DNA of 64,000 bases from assembly GCA_030035585.1 (NCBI GenBank), contig CM057482.1, positions 13,565,001 to 13,629,000 of the forward strand, written 5' to 3'. Position numbers and translations under genes: made by a program. This document shows, piece by piece, positions 33,640-45,834 of the stretch. Every line of letters starts with the position of its first letter. Within the stretch, counting starts at the first letter, position 1. The notes beneath the pieces were generated by a model, which did not search any database, had not been told where the DNA came from, and saw only the letters and a program-made list of their open reading frames with translations. Origin of the DNA: Dugong dugon (Eukaryota; Chordata; Mammalia; Sirenia; Dugongidae).

Positions 33640-36600
33640 TTTTTTTATTATGATAGAATATATATCACAAAAAATTTGCTGTTTCAACCAGTCTTAAGTT
33701 TACTATTCAGTGACATTAATCACATTCACCATGCCATGCAACTGTCACCACTATCTATTTATATAAAAACAAAAAAAAATTTTTATCACCTCGAACAGAA
33801 ACCCAGTACCCCTTAAGCAATAACTCCCCATTTCCTTCTTCCCCCAACCCTTGGTACCCACTAATAAACTTTTGTCTGTGTCCATTTCCTGTTCTAGACA
33901 CTTCATGTAAGTGGAATCATGCAGTATTTGTCCTTTTGAGTCTGACTTACATCACTTAGCAAAATGTTTTCAAGGTTCATCCACATCATAGCAGGTATAT
34001 CAGAACTTCTTTTTATGACTGAATAATATTCCATTGTATATATTTACCACATTTTATTTATCATTCATCCGTTGATAGACATTTGGGTTGTTTCCACCTT
34101 TTGGCTATTGTCAATAATGCTGCAGTGAACATAGGTGTACACCTATCTGTTTGAATCTTTGCTTTCAAGTCTCTTGGGTATATACCTAGAAGTGAAATTG
34201 CCAGGTCATATGGTATTTTGATGTTTAATTTTTTGAGGAACTGCCAAACTATTTTCCACGGCGGCAGCACCATTTTACATTCTCACCAAGAATGTGTGAT
34301 GGTTGCAATTTCTCCACATCTTCTCCAACACTTGTTATTGTCCATTTTTCTGAGAATAGTCATCCTAGCAGATGCGAAGTGGTTTCTCATTATGGTTTTC
34401 ATTTGCATTTCTCTAATAACATTGAGTATCTTTTCAGGTGCTTGTTGGCTGTTTGTATATCTTTGGAGAAATGTCTATTTAAGACCTTTGCTCATTTTTT
34501 AATTGAGTTGTCTTTTTGTTGTTGTGTTCGATAACAGTTTTTTGTATATCCTGGATATTAAGCCTTTATCAGATATATGATTTGCATATATTTCCTCCCA
34601 TTCTTTAGGTTACCTTTTCACTGTCTTGATAGTGTAAATACACAAGTATGTAATGCACTCCAATTAATCTATTTTTTCTTTTGTCACCTGTGCTTTTGGT
34701 GTCATATCTAAGAATCCATTGTCAAAAACTAGGTCTCGAAGCATTTCCCTTGTGTTCTCTTCTAAGTTTTATGGCTTGAGTTCTTATATTTAGATCTTTG
34801 ATCCATTTTGAGTTAATTTTCATATATGGTATGATGTATAGGTCCAACTTCATTCTTTGGCATGTGGAGATCCAGTTGGCCCAGCACCATTTCTTGAAGG
34901 GAGTATTCTTTCCCTGTTGAATGGACTTGGTACCATTGTTGAAAAATCATTTGAACTTAACTGTATGGGTTTATTTGTGGATTCTCAGTTCTATTCCATT
35001 GGTCCATATGCCTGTCCTTAATGCCAGTGCCACACTGTTTTCATTGCTGTAGCTTTATAGTACATTTTGAAATCAAGAAATGTGAGTCCTCCTGCTTTGT
35101 TCTTTTTCAAGATTATTTTAGTTATTTGGGACCGTTTGTAATTCCATGTTTTTTGAGGATTGGCTTTTCCAGATCCACAAAGAAGGCTGTTGAAATTTTG
35201 ATAGGGATTGTTGATGCTATAGATTGGTTGGAGTAGTATTGGCATCTTAATGATATTAAGTCTTCCAATCTGTGAACATGGGGTGTCTTCATTTCTTTAA
35301 GTCTTAATTTCTTTCAGCAATGTTTTACAGTTTTCAGTGTGTAAATCTCACTTCCCTAATTAAATTTATTCCTAGGTATTTTATTCTTTTTGATGCTATT
35401 ATAAATGAAATTCTTCCCCCCACCCCCCACATTGTTCATTGCTACTATATAGAAACACAACTGATTTTTATCTGTTGATCTTATATCCTCCAATTTTGTG
35501 GAACTCAAAATTTATTAGCTCTGGTAGATTTCTTGTGGATGCTTTGGGGTAATCTGTATGTAGGATCATGTCATCTGTGAATAAGGGTAGTTTTATTTTT
35601 TCCTTTCTGATACCTTTTATTTATTTTTCTTGCCTAATTGCACTACTAGAACTTCTAGTACAATGTTGAAAAGCAGTAGTATACATGGACAACCTTATCT
35701 TATTCCTGACCTTACGTGGAAAACATTCAGTCTCTGTTGAGTGATGATAGCTGTGGGTTTTTAATAAGTGCCCTTTATCATGTTAAGGAAATTTCCTTTT
35801 GTTCCTAGCATGTTGAGTGTTTTTATCATGAAAGGGTGTTGGCTTTTGTTAAGTGTCTTTTCTGCATCAATGGAAACGATTATGTGATTCTTTTCCTTCG
35901 TTCTGTTAATGTGGTGTATTTTTCTATATGAACCACTTTTGCATTCTAGGGATAAATTCCACTTGGTCATGGTGGTGGTGTTGTGTTACTGTGTGCCATA
36001 GAATTGATTACAACTCCTAGTGACCCTATAGGACAAAGTAGAACTGCCTCATAGGGTTTCTTAGGCTGAAATCTTTATGAGAGCAGATCACCAGGTCTTT
36101 TCTTCCGCGAAGCGGCTGGTGGGTTCAAACTACTGACCTTTCGGTCAGCTGAGCACTTAACTATTGTGCCACCAGGGCTGCTTTGATCATGAGATATAAT
36201 CCTTTTAATACACTGTTGGATATGGTTTGCTGTATTTTGCTGAGGATTTCTACATCTGTATTCATAAGGGACATTGGCCTATAGTTTTCTTTTGTGGTGT
36301 CTTTGTCTGGCTTTGGTATCAGGATAAATCTGGTCTCACAGAATGGGTTAGCAAGTGATCCCTCTTCTATTTTTTGAAAGAGTTGAGAAGAATTAGTACA
36401 ATTCTTCTTTCAGTGTTTGGTAGAATTCCCCAATGAAAATCATCTGGTCCTGGACTTTTCTTTGTTGGGAGGTTTTTAATTACTGATTCAGTCTCTTGTT
36501 AATGGATCTGTTGAGATTTTCTATTTCTTAGTCAATTTATATAGTTTATGTGTTTCTGGGAATTTGTCCATTTCATCTAGGTTATCTGATTTGTTGGCAT

Positions 36601-37540
36601 ACAATTGTTCATAGTATTTTTATTTCTGTAGGGTCAGTAGTAATTCCCTATGCTTTCATTTCTGATTTTAATTATTTGTATCTCCCCCAGTCCACTTTTT
36701 TTTTTTTGGGGGGGGGGGTCAGTCTAGCTGAAGGTTTGTTGATTTTATTGATCTTTTCAAAGAACCAACTTCTGGTTTTGTCGATTATCTCTTAATGATT
36801 TTTCTGTTCTCTGTTTCATTTACCTCTGCTCTGATCTTTTTTATTTCCTTCTTGTAGCTTTTGGCTTAGTTTGCTCTTCTTTTTCTAGTTCCTCAAGTTG
36901 TAAAGTTAGATTATTTATTTGAGATCTGTTTTCTTTTCTTAATGTATTTTTTTATAGCTGTACATTTCCCTCTAAGCACTGCCTTCACTACATCCCATAA
37001 GTTTTGGCCATGTTGTGCTTTCATTTTCATTTGTCTCTAAGTATTTTCTGATTTTTCTTTGTCTAATTGGTTGTTTAATAGCATGTTGACTAATTGCCAC
37101 ATATTTGTAATTTCCAGTTTTCCTTCTGTTGATTTCTAGTTTCATTCTAGTATGGTCAGAGAAGATACTTTATATGATTTTAATTTTTAAAGTTTGTTGA
37201 GACTTTTCTGACCTAGCATATGATCTATCCTAGAGAATGATCCGCATGCACTGTATTATACTGATGTTGGATGGAGTGTTATATGTCTTGTTAGGTCTAC
37301 TTGGTTTATAGTGTTATTCATATCCTCTATTTCCTATTGATATTCTGTAAATCCATTATTGCAAGTGGTATATTTAAGTCTCCAAGTATTATTGTAGAAC
37401 TGTTTATTTCTCCTTTCAGTTCTGTCAGTGTTTGCTTTATATATTTTGCTTTGTGTGTATTAGGTGTATTATGTTTTCTTTGTCCTCTTTCATTTTCTAG
37501 TGGTTTGAGAGGTCTGCCTTCCATTTTATAAGTAATTACT
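33640..37540 (-). mobile_element. L1, antisense, 3' UTR to endonuclease region of ORF2
   Basis: Nearly 3.9 kb. The 3' UTR (33640-34020) is followed by ORF2 read right to left. Minus-strand translations give LGIYPR near 34061-34273, HHINRTKEKNHIIVSIDAEKT near 35761-35970 (RT), and KYIKQTLTELKGEINSSTIILGDLN near 37327-37524 (endonuclease, with GDLN where GDFN is usual). Many stops and frameshifts; inactive. An AfroSINE interrupts it at 35990-36182. Confidence 0.9.
35990..36182 (-). repeat. AfroSINE (long form) in L1
   Basis: Antisense: 'gtgaccctataggacaaagt', 'catagggtttcttaggctga', 'tgacctttcggtcagctga', 'gtgccaccagggctgc'. The L1 flank 'cttggtcatg' (left) and 'ctttgatcatg' (right) looks like a diverged target duplication. 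Confidence 0.93.
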
Positions 37541-38527
37541 GTTTAAAATTTAACAAACCCATTAAACCCTAAATTTTATTAACAGCAATAATTTTTCAGT
37601 GTAATCAGTGTATCTTGCCTTTCTTTCCCCCTTTCATTTATTTGTTTATTGGTTTATCGGAAATGTTGATAGCTATTTCCTCAAAACTCATATTAACAGT
37701 TTTAAGCTTACATAAGGGTCATTGACAGAAGTGTTTTCCTTAGTTGCATGGTGAGAGTCAACATCTTAGTAGGTTCAATAATGATAGTTATAAAAGAATT
37801 GCTGTTGAATGGAGAAATAATCATTCATCTTTAGTGCTGTACTTCAGATTATTTTGAGAGGACTCCAGTGCATAGAATCCAAAAGCTAAGAAGCGGTCAT
37901 TCAACCCAGGGTAGGTAGGGTGGGGATAAGAAAGTCTGATGAGTACATTGATAATTGTGTTAAAGCTCAACCAAGAGAGCTGACTTAACAACAGTATTTA
38001 ACATGCTAAATGCTGTTTTATCTAACTAGCAGGTTAGAAAATTTAGGTTTTCAGGCTCACTCAGGACATGGATTGTAAACTTCCTCTTTAGTAGAGACAA
38101 TATATTGTTTAACAGATGGCTTTGATAATACTATTACAACTTAACATTTTTACTTCATATTGGAGTTCTCTAGAATTCATCTCTTAGTTACTTTTAGATA
38201 AAGTGAATCAGGCCATATGATTGTATTTATTGTTTACATATTTTCATATAATTTGCTTGTGTCTTTATTGATCATGGAGTGCCTTTGAAGTCAATTTCAA
38301 GTGAAGATTATATTTATGTGATTTAAAAAAAAAAATTCCTCACCTACCCACTGTATGATCTGGATTTTCTAAATCAGAATGATATTTGGAGGAGAATGAC
38401 ATGCTAAACTCAGTGTGTCTAAAGTAAAAAATCTACTAGTATTTCTTCTCTAGTGTTACCCCAATTTTGCTTTTAACACAACCTCTGAAGTGCACTTAAC
38501 TTTATATGAAATGAAATTACAGACCTT

Positions 38528-38690
38528 AATGATACCCAAACCGAACCTGAACCTGTTGCTATCAAGTCAGTTCCAACTCGTAGCAACCCATAGGTCAGAG
38601 CAGAACTGCCCCATAGGGTTTCCAAGGAGCAGCTGGTGGATTCGAACTGCCGACGTTTTAGTTAGCAGACGAGATCTTAACCAGGACTCC
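38528..38690 (-). repeat. AfroSINE (short form)
   Basis: Antisense: 'acccaaaccgaacctgaacc' tail, 'cagaactgccccatagggtt', 'gattcgaactgccgacgttt', head ending 'cttaaccaggactcc'. Confidence 0.93.
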
Positions 38691-38694
38691 ACCT

Positions 38695-40800
38695 TAATGA
38701 TAGTGATTTGTTATATCTTATTGTCCTATATATATTAGAGTAAGTTTTATGTATAAAATTAGAGGATAGACACGAATTCTTTCTTTTTTGATATCTAAGA
38801 AATCACCTCACACAATTAAACATTTTACCGTTAAAAAAAATTACAATTACCAATATAATTCAGTTCTTCAACTGGGAATCACTGCAAAGTATACTTTGTT
38901 GTATCGTGAACTACAATTTTAGATATTGATTCAGTTAAAGGTAATATTTCCTTTTCTAGTTGATTCTTATATTCTGGTTTGTGTATATATGAATATGCAT
39001 GTATAAAAGATGGAATGCATTCATTTTTTCCCAGGGCTGAGGAGAGGAAGAAAAAGAAGTGAGAATGTATATATTGGGTTACATTAAACTATTTGTACTC
39101 TCCTCCTCTCGTCAAGGCTAAAAATAGTGGTTAAACCCTTGGCCTTCTGCCCATGAGGAAAGTAACTTTTCTATCTAAGACCTTCTAGATTTTCTGAATG
39201 GAGAGTTTTGTGGTATGGGAAGTTGAACTAGTAGGAACAGGAAGAAAATATTCTCTTATCTGGGTACAGGACTGGCCCAGGCCATGTGTCAGTTGAAAGT
39301 TGTATTTAACATCTCCCCAACTGTCTCTATGCTTCTCCCACCTCCTTCTGTACCCTACTTAGGCTCCTAGTGTCTTTAGCTCCTCACTGTGGCATTCTTC
39401 CCAGACCTGCAGATGCACCTCTTGCTATAACCCACAAAACCCCCTTTAGTTTCTTTCTGGTATTATCAGTAAAATAGAAGAACACAATCTGATGTAATAA
39501 AGTGACAGGGGTTAGGTTCTAAAGTCAGTGTATTAGCCCAATGACTGCTGAAAATTCCAGAAATTGTCCATCAATTACAGTAATGTACCATATTTAAATA
39601 GATGCAACACAGTCAACTTTCCTCCAGCATTGGGTCAGATTGCTGCTTCTATGATTGAACACAGATGAAGTAGTTGGCTTATATTTAGGGGCCACATTGT
39701 GTGAAAAATCATTATAGCATCTTAGTCAGCCTGGCAGGATACTTTCATTAGGGAGAGGTACAGAGAAACTGAGCGAGCCATGCTCTTTCGTCTCTCTACT
39801 TGGATACTCTGCTCAGGCAGGATCTCTGGCATTATTTATGATTATCTGGCACTATAGGGGGATGATGGTTTTGGGCAAGGAGCTAAATCTAAGAAGCCTA
39901 CTTTTGCTTGAGCATTTTTCTGGGTCAGCTCCAGTAAATTAATCTTGCTGTGTATAATATTTCTACTTCTGAACCTTCAGGTTTTCTACTTGAGGTTGGG
40001 GTTTCAGGGCAATAGTAGTTATTTGTATACATTTGTTATTTGTAATTTAAGTGTTTGTCAGGTTATCCTTTAACTAATAGCTGTTTTCCCTTTTATCAAG
40101 TATACTTGGGTATGGGTGCATGTGCCACCATCACGTCATGAGTTCTCTTAATCCTTATCAGAAAGAAATTCTGTTTCCTCCTGGAGGAAGGTGAACGTAA
40201 TAGTTGAAAGATTGAATTTTCTTGTGCTGTATGTTTCAGAAGTGCAAATCAACATTTACCCAAATGTCTAGAATTTCTAGCTTATCTAGTGTGAATATAA
40301 AATCAGTTATGGGCAAATGTTAAGTGCCTGATATTTACACTAGGTAATGATAGCCTTTGGAGCTTTTCCTGGATTCCTGAATTTAGGCTGCTATTCAAAT
40401 TTTAATACTTTACCCGAGCACTTCATTTAATAAAGAAAGGATTGTATAGAATGGGTTTGAAAATGGCTATTATACTGTGTCTGAATGCAGTTCTACAACT
40501 AATGGTTATGTATGATGAAAGATAAGATGGCCAACATTTATAAAGTAGAAGAACGTTGATGGTAAATTCTTACACTTATGCTTAGGTAGAAAAAATCACT
40601 TTTAAGAGGAAAACTAAATGCCATTTAGTAGCAACCTAGACTACCAAGTAGATAGTGAAATATTATTTTAAATAATTTCTCTTTCTAGTCTCAAACTGTA
40701 ATATAGCCAGAAACTACTAGTTCTTTACTTCTAGAAGAAAACTACTACGAAACTGGCTGTGAGAAACTGTTAGAATTAAGAGTTCAGTAAGATAGCAAGT
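38695..40800. other. Intronic sequence without recognised elements
   Basis: About 2.1 kb of AT-rich, apparently unique DNA. I see no long open frame, repeat, RNA gene or splice-flanked exon. Confidence 0.6.
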
Positions 40801-40822
40801 TAAAAAGTTAATGTGAGAAAAC

Positions 40823-43800
40823 AGGATCCATCAATATGCTGTCTACAAGAGACACACCTTTGAAACAAAGGTGTGAATTTATTGAAAGTCAAAGGTTGGA
40901 AAAAAATATATCAAGCTAACAACTACCAAAAAAGAGCAGGAGTGGCAATTCTAATCTCAGATAAAATAGACTTTAAAACAAAATCTACCATAAAAGACAA
41001 AGAAGGACACTATGTAATGATTAAGGGGACGATCCATCATGAAGACATAACCATAATAAATATCTATGCACCCAATGCCAGGGCTCCAAAATACATAAAA
41101 CAAACTCTGACAACACTAAAAAGAGAAATTGACAGTTCCACAGTAATAGTAGGAGACTTCAACACACCACTCTTAGTAAAGGACAGAACAACTAAGAATA
41201 AACTCAGCAAAGATACAGAAGACCTAAAGGGCACAATCAGCCAACTTAACCTCATAGACATATATAGAACACTTCATCCAACTATTGCAAAGTACACATT
41301 CTTTTCCAGTGCACATGGAATGTTCTCTAGAATGGACCACATCTTAGGCCACAGAGCAATCCTCAACAACATCCAAAACATTGAGATAATTCAAAGTATC
41401 TTCTCTGACCACAATGCCATCAAGGTAGAAATTAACAATAGAAAGAGCAAGGAAAAAAATCAATTACATGGAAACTGAATAATACCCCACTTACACATCA
41501 CTGGGTAATAGAAGAAATCAGAGATGGAATCCAAAAATTCCTAGAATCAAATGAGAATGAAAACATGTCATACCAAAACCTTTGGGACACAGCAAAGGCA
41601 GTCCTCAGAGGACAATTTATAGCAATAGATGCACATATCAAAAGAGAAGAAAGGGACAAAATCAAAACATTAACTACAGAACTCAGATAGAAAGAGAACA
41701 GCAAAAAAAAGCCCGCAACCACCGGAAGAAAGGAAATAGTAAAGATCAGAGCAGAAATAAATGAAATAGAGACTAGAAAAACAGTAGAAAGTATCAACAA
41801 AACCAAAAGTTGGTTCTTTGAAAGAATCAACAAAATTGACAAACCACTGGCCAGACTGACAAAAGAAAAACAGGAGAGGACACAAATAACCCAAATAAGA
41901 AATGAAATGGGGGACATTACAACAGACCCAACTGAAATAAAAAGGATTATAAGAGAATATTATGAAAAACTATACTCCAACAAATTTGAAAACCTAGAGG
42001 AAATGGATAAATTTCTGGAAACACATGGCCTACCCAAACTACAAGTGATGTTGAAAATCTGAACAGACCCGTAACAGGAGAAGAGACTGAAAAGGTAATA
42101 AAAAAACTCTCAACCAAAAAAAGCCCTGGCCCGGATGGCTTCACTGGAGAATTCTACAAAACATTTACAGAAGAGCTTGTACCAGTACTACTCAAGCTAT
42201 TTCAGAGCATAGAAGAGGAAGCAACACTTCCAAATTCATTCTATGAAGCCAGCATAATGCTGATACCAAAACCAGGCAAAGACGTCACAAAAAAAGAAAA
42301 TTACAGACCAGTATCTCTCATGAATATAGATGCCAAAATTCTTAACAAAATTCTAGCCAACAGAATTCAGCATCATATCAAAAAAATAATACACCACGAC
42401 CAAGTAGGATTCATACCAGGTATGCAAGGATGGTTCAACATTAGAAAATCAATCAATGTAATCCACCACATAAATAAAAGGAAAGAAAAGAATCACATGA
42501 TCATCTCAATTGACACAGAAAAGGCATTTGACAAAGGCTAACGCCCATTCCTGATAAAAACTCTCAATCAAATAGGTATAGAAGGGAAATTTCTCAACAT
42601 AATAAAGGGCATCTATGCAAAACCAATGGCCAACATCATTCTTAATGGAGAGAGGCTGAAAACATTCCCCTTGAGAACAGGAACAAGACAAGGATGCCCT
42701 TTATCACCACTCCTATTTAACATTGTGCTGGAAGTTCTAGCTAGACCAGTAAGGCAAGAAGAAGAAAGAAAGGGCGTCCAAATTGGTAATGAAGAAGTTA
42801 AACTGTCCCTGTTTGCAGATGATATGGTACTATACATAGAAGACCCTAAAGACTCCACGAGAAATCTACTGGAACTAGTAGAAGGATGCAGCAGAGTAGC
42901 AGGATACAAGATAAACATTCAAAAATCAGTTGGACTCCTATGCACCAATAAGGAGAGTGATGAAAAGGAAATCAGGAAAACAATACCATTTATAATAGCC
43001 CCTAAAAAGATAAAATACTTAGGAATGAATCTGACCAGGGATGTAAAAGACCTATACAAAGAAAACTACAAAACACTACTGCATGAAACCCAAAGGGATC
43101 TACATAAATGGAAAAACATACCATGCTCATGGATAGGCAGACTCAACGTTGTGAAAACGACAATTCTACCCAAAGCAATTTACAAATACAATGCAATCCC
43201 AATTCAAATACCAACAACATTCTTCAAACAGATGGAAAAACTAATCATTAATTTTATATGGAAAGGGAAGAAGCCCCGAATAAGTAAAGCACTACTGAAG
43301 AAGAAGAACAAAGTTGGAGGACTCATACTACCTGACTTCAGAACCTACTGTACAGCTACAGTAGTCAAAACAGCCTGGTACTGGTACAACAACAGATACA
43401 TTGACCAATGGAACAGAATTGAGAACCCAGATGTAAATCCATCCACCTACGGTCACCCGATCTTCAACAAGGGCCCAAAGTCCATCAAATGGGGAAAAGA
43501 CAATCTTTCTAACAAATGGTGCTGGCAAAACTGGATATCCATCTGCAAAAAAACGAAACAGGACCCATACCTCACACCATATACAAAAACTACTTCAAAA
43601 TGGATCAAAGACCTGAATATAAAGCCTAAAACTATAAAGTTCATAGAAGAAAAAATAGGACCAACACTTCAGGCCTTAATACACGGCATTAATAGGATAC
43701 AAACCATAACCATCAACGCACAAACCCCAATAGATAAGCTAGATAACTGGGATCTTCTAAAAATCAAAACACCTATGCTCTTTAAAAGACTTCACCAAAA

Positions 43801-44420
43801 GAGTAAAAAGAGAACCTACAGACTTGGAGAAAATTTTTGGACAGTACAAGTCAGACAAAGGTCTAATCTCCATAATCTACAAGAAAATCCTACACCTGTA
43901 CAACAAAAAGACAAATAATCCTATTAAAAAATGGGCAAAGGAAATGAACAGACACTTCACCAAAGAAGACATTCAAATGGCCAACAGACATGTGAGGAAA
44001 TGTTTGCGATCACTAGCCATTAGAGAAATGCAAATTAAAACCACAATGAGATACCATCTCACTCCGGCATTACTGCACGAATCAAAAACACTGACAATAA
44101 CAAATGTTGGAGGGGCTGCGGGGAGATCGGAACTCTTATGCAGTGCTGGTGGGAATGCAAAATGATACAACCATTTTGGAAAATGATATGGCTCTTCCTT
44201 AGGAAGCTAGAAATAGACATACCATTCTATGCAGCAGTCCCACTCCTAGGAATATATCCTAGAGAAGTAAGAGTCGTCACTCGAATAGACATGCACACCT
44301 ATGTTCATGGCAGCATTGTTTGCAATAGCAAAACGATGGAAACAACCTAGATGCCCATCAACGGATGGATAAACAAACTATGGTACATACACACAATGGA
44401 GTGCTATGCAACGAGAAAGA
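40823..44420 (+). pseudogene. L1 ORF2 (endonuclease and reverse transcriptase), broken
   Basis: Degenerate ORF2. The endonuclease part (40873-41478) keeps NIYAPN, GDFN (41152) and SDHN (41403). 41480-42250 has several frame changes. The RT part (from 42257) keeps PRSLMNI-like and [13 protein letters not shown] regions and FADD (42812), but TAA at 42539-42541 interrupts it where CAA is expected. The frame holds to a one-base shift near 43830, then continues in another frame ([21 protein letters not shown]) and shifts again near 44140 into [13 protein letters not shown] and LGIYPRE. The protein cannot be made. Confidence 0.92.
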
Positions 44421-45702
44421 ACAACAATGAATCTGTGAAGCATCTCATGGATGAAACTGGAGGACATTATGCTGAGTGAAATAAGTCAGTCACAGCAGGA
44501 CATATATTGTATGAGACCTCTATTGTAAAAAGCCATGAAAAAGTTCACACACAAAATGTAACCATCTTTGCTGGTTACCAGGGATCGGAGGGGTGGGGGG
44601 GGGAAATACTAAATAGGCAATAGATAAGTGGTATCTTGGGTGAAGGGTGAGACAGTACACAATACAGGGAAAACTAGCACAACTTGTACAAGGAAAGGTC
44701 ATGGAAGCCCCATAGACACATCCAAACTCCCTGAGGGACTGAATTGCTGTGCGGAGGGCTGTGGGGAACATGGTCTCAGGGAACATCTAGCTCAATTTGC
44801 ATAACACAGTTTATAAAGAGAATGTTCTACATTTTACCTTGGTGAGTAGTATCTGGGGTCTTAAAAGCCTGTGAGCGGCCATCTAAGATACTCCACTGGT
44901 CTCATCCCTTCAGGAGCAAGGGAGAATGAAGAGAAAAGGGTACAAGGAAAAGATTAGTCCGAAGGACTAGTGGTCCACAGCTACCAAGGCCTCCACCGGA
45001 CTGAGTCCAGCACAGCTAGATGGTGCCCAGCTACCACCACTGACTGCTCTGACCAGGATCACAACAGAGGGTGCTGGACAGAGCTGGAGAAGGATGTAGA
45101 ACATAATTCTAACTCACACAAAAAAGACCAGATTTACTGGCCTGAAGGAGACTAGAGAAACCTCGAGAGTATGGCCCCCAGACACCCTTTTAGCTCAGTG
45201 GTGAAGTTATCTCTGAGGTTCACTGTTCAGCCTGGGCGTGCGTGGTCAGCCCTGTAAAACCAAATGAGACTAACAAGGTACAGGAGTCCAGTGACAAGGC
45301 CCAGAAGGCAGAAGGGGACAAGGAAGCTGGTGATAGGGAACCCAAGGTTGAGTAAGGATATTGTTGATGTGTTGTGAGATTGTCAACCATTGTCATAGGG
45401 CAACATTTGTAGTAACTGTTAAATGAGAAACTATTTTATTCTGTAAGCCTTCATCTTAAGTGAGAGTAGCAGCACAATTGGAAGAGCGTTGTCAGTGTCG
45501 CTGAACTGTGCATGTAGAAATTTTTGAAATGGTGTATCTTTTGCTATGTGTTTTTTCACCAAAAAAAAAAAAAAGGTTGAGAAGTTAGAGGGTTGACATG
45601 TTGTGGGGTTTGTTAACCAATGTCATAAAACAATATGTGTACTACTGTTTCATGAGAAACTATTTGTTCTGTAAGCCTTCACCTGAAGTACATTTAAAAA
45701 AA
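44420..45702 (+). repeat. L1 3' UTR with G-rich tract and duplicated tail
   Basis: Starts after the ORF2 end and contains a G-rich run (44589-44606), as in other mammalian L1 3' UTRs. Two homologous segments of about 110 bp, each running from 'gaggttg..' through 'catgagaaactattt'-like sequence to 'tgtaagccttca', lie at about 45345-45460 and 45575-45690. An A-tract (45560-45574) sits just before the second. The antisense 3' UTRs elsewhere in the window show the same design. Confidence 0.85.
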
Positions 45703-45834
45703 AAAAAGTTAATGTGAAAAAAAATCAGTATTCTTTTTACTACAGATGATAGAAAAATTTAGCTAAATCTGCCGTTAACAAAAAAGCTAATCATGATTTA
45801 TATAACTGAAGAATAAGGGGCTTGATTTGTAGCT

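Larger units (their letters stand above)
40802..45717 (+). mobile_element. L1, 5'-truncated, about 4.9 kb, with 15-bp target duplication
   Basis: The insert (40817-45702) is flanked by a perfect duplication AAAAAGTTAATGTGA (40802-40816, 45703-45717) and ends in poly-A. It contains most of ORF2 from within the endonuclease domain (about 40820-44420) and a 1.2-kb 3' UTR; 5' UTR, ORF1 and the first part of ORF2 are lost. It has the PIAS1 orientation and looks the youngest large element in the window. Confidence 0.96.

Noticed and set aside
33448-33816. 122-aa plus-strand frame, membrane-like composition
   Set aside because: It is the T-rich complement of antisense L1 sequence spanning the boundary of two L1s.
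41498-41917. 139-aa minus-strand frame in the L1
   Set aside because: Shadow of L1 ORF2 on the opposite strand; hydrophobic because ORF2 is A-rich.
40802-45717. Potentially active L1
   Set aside because: ORF1 and the ORF2 start are missing, ORF2 has a stop at 42539 and several frameshifts.
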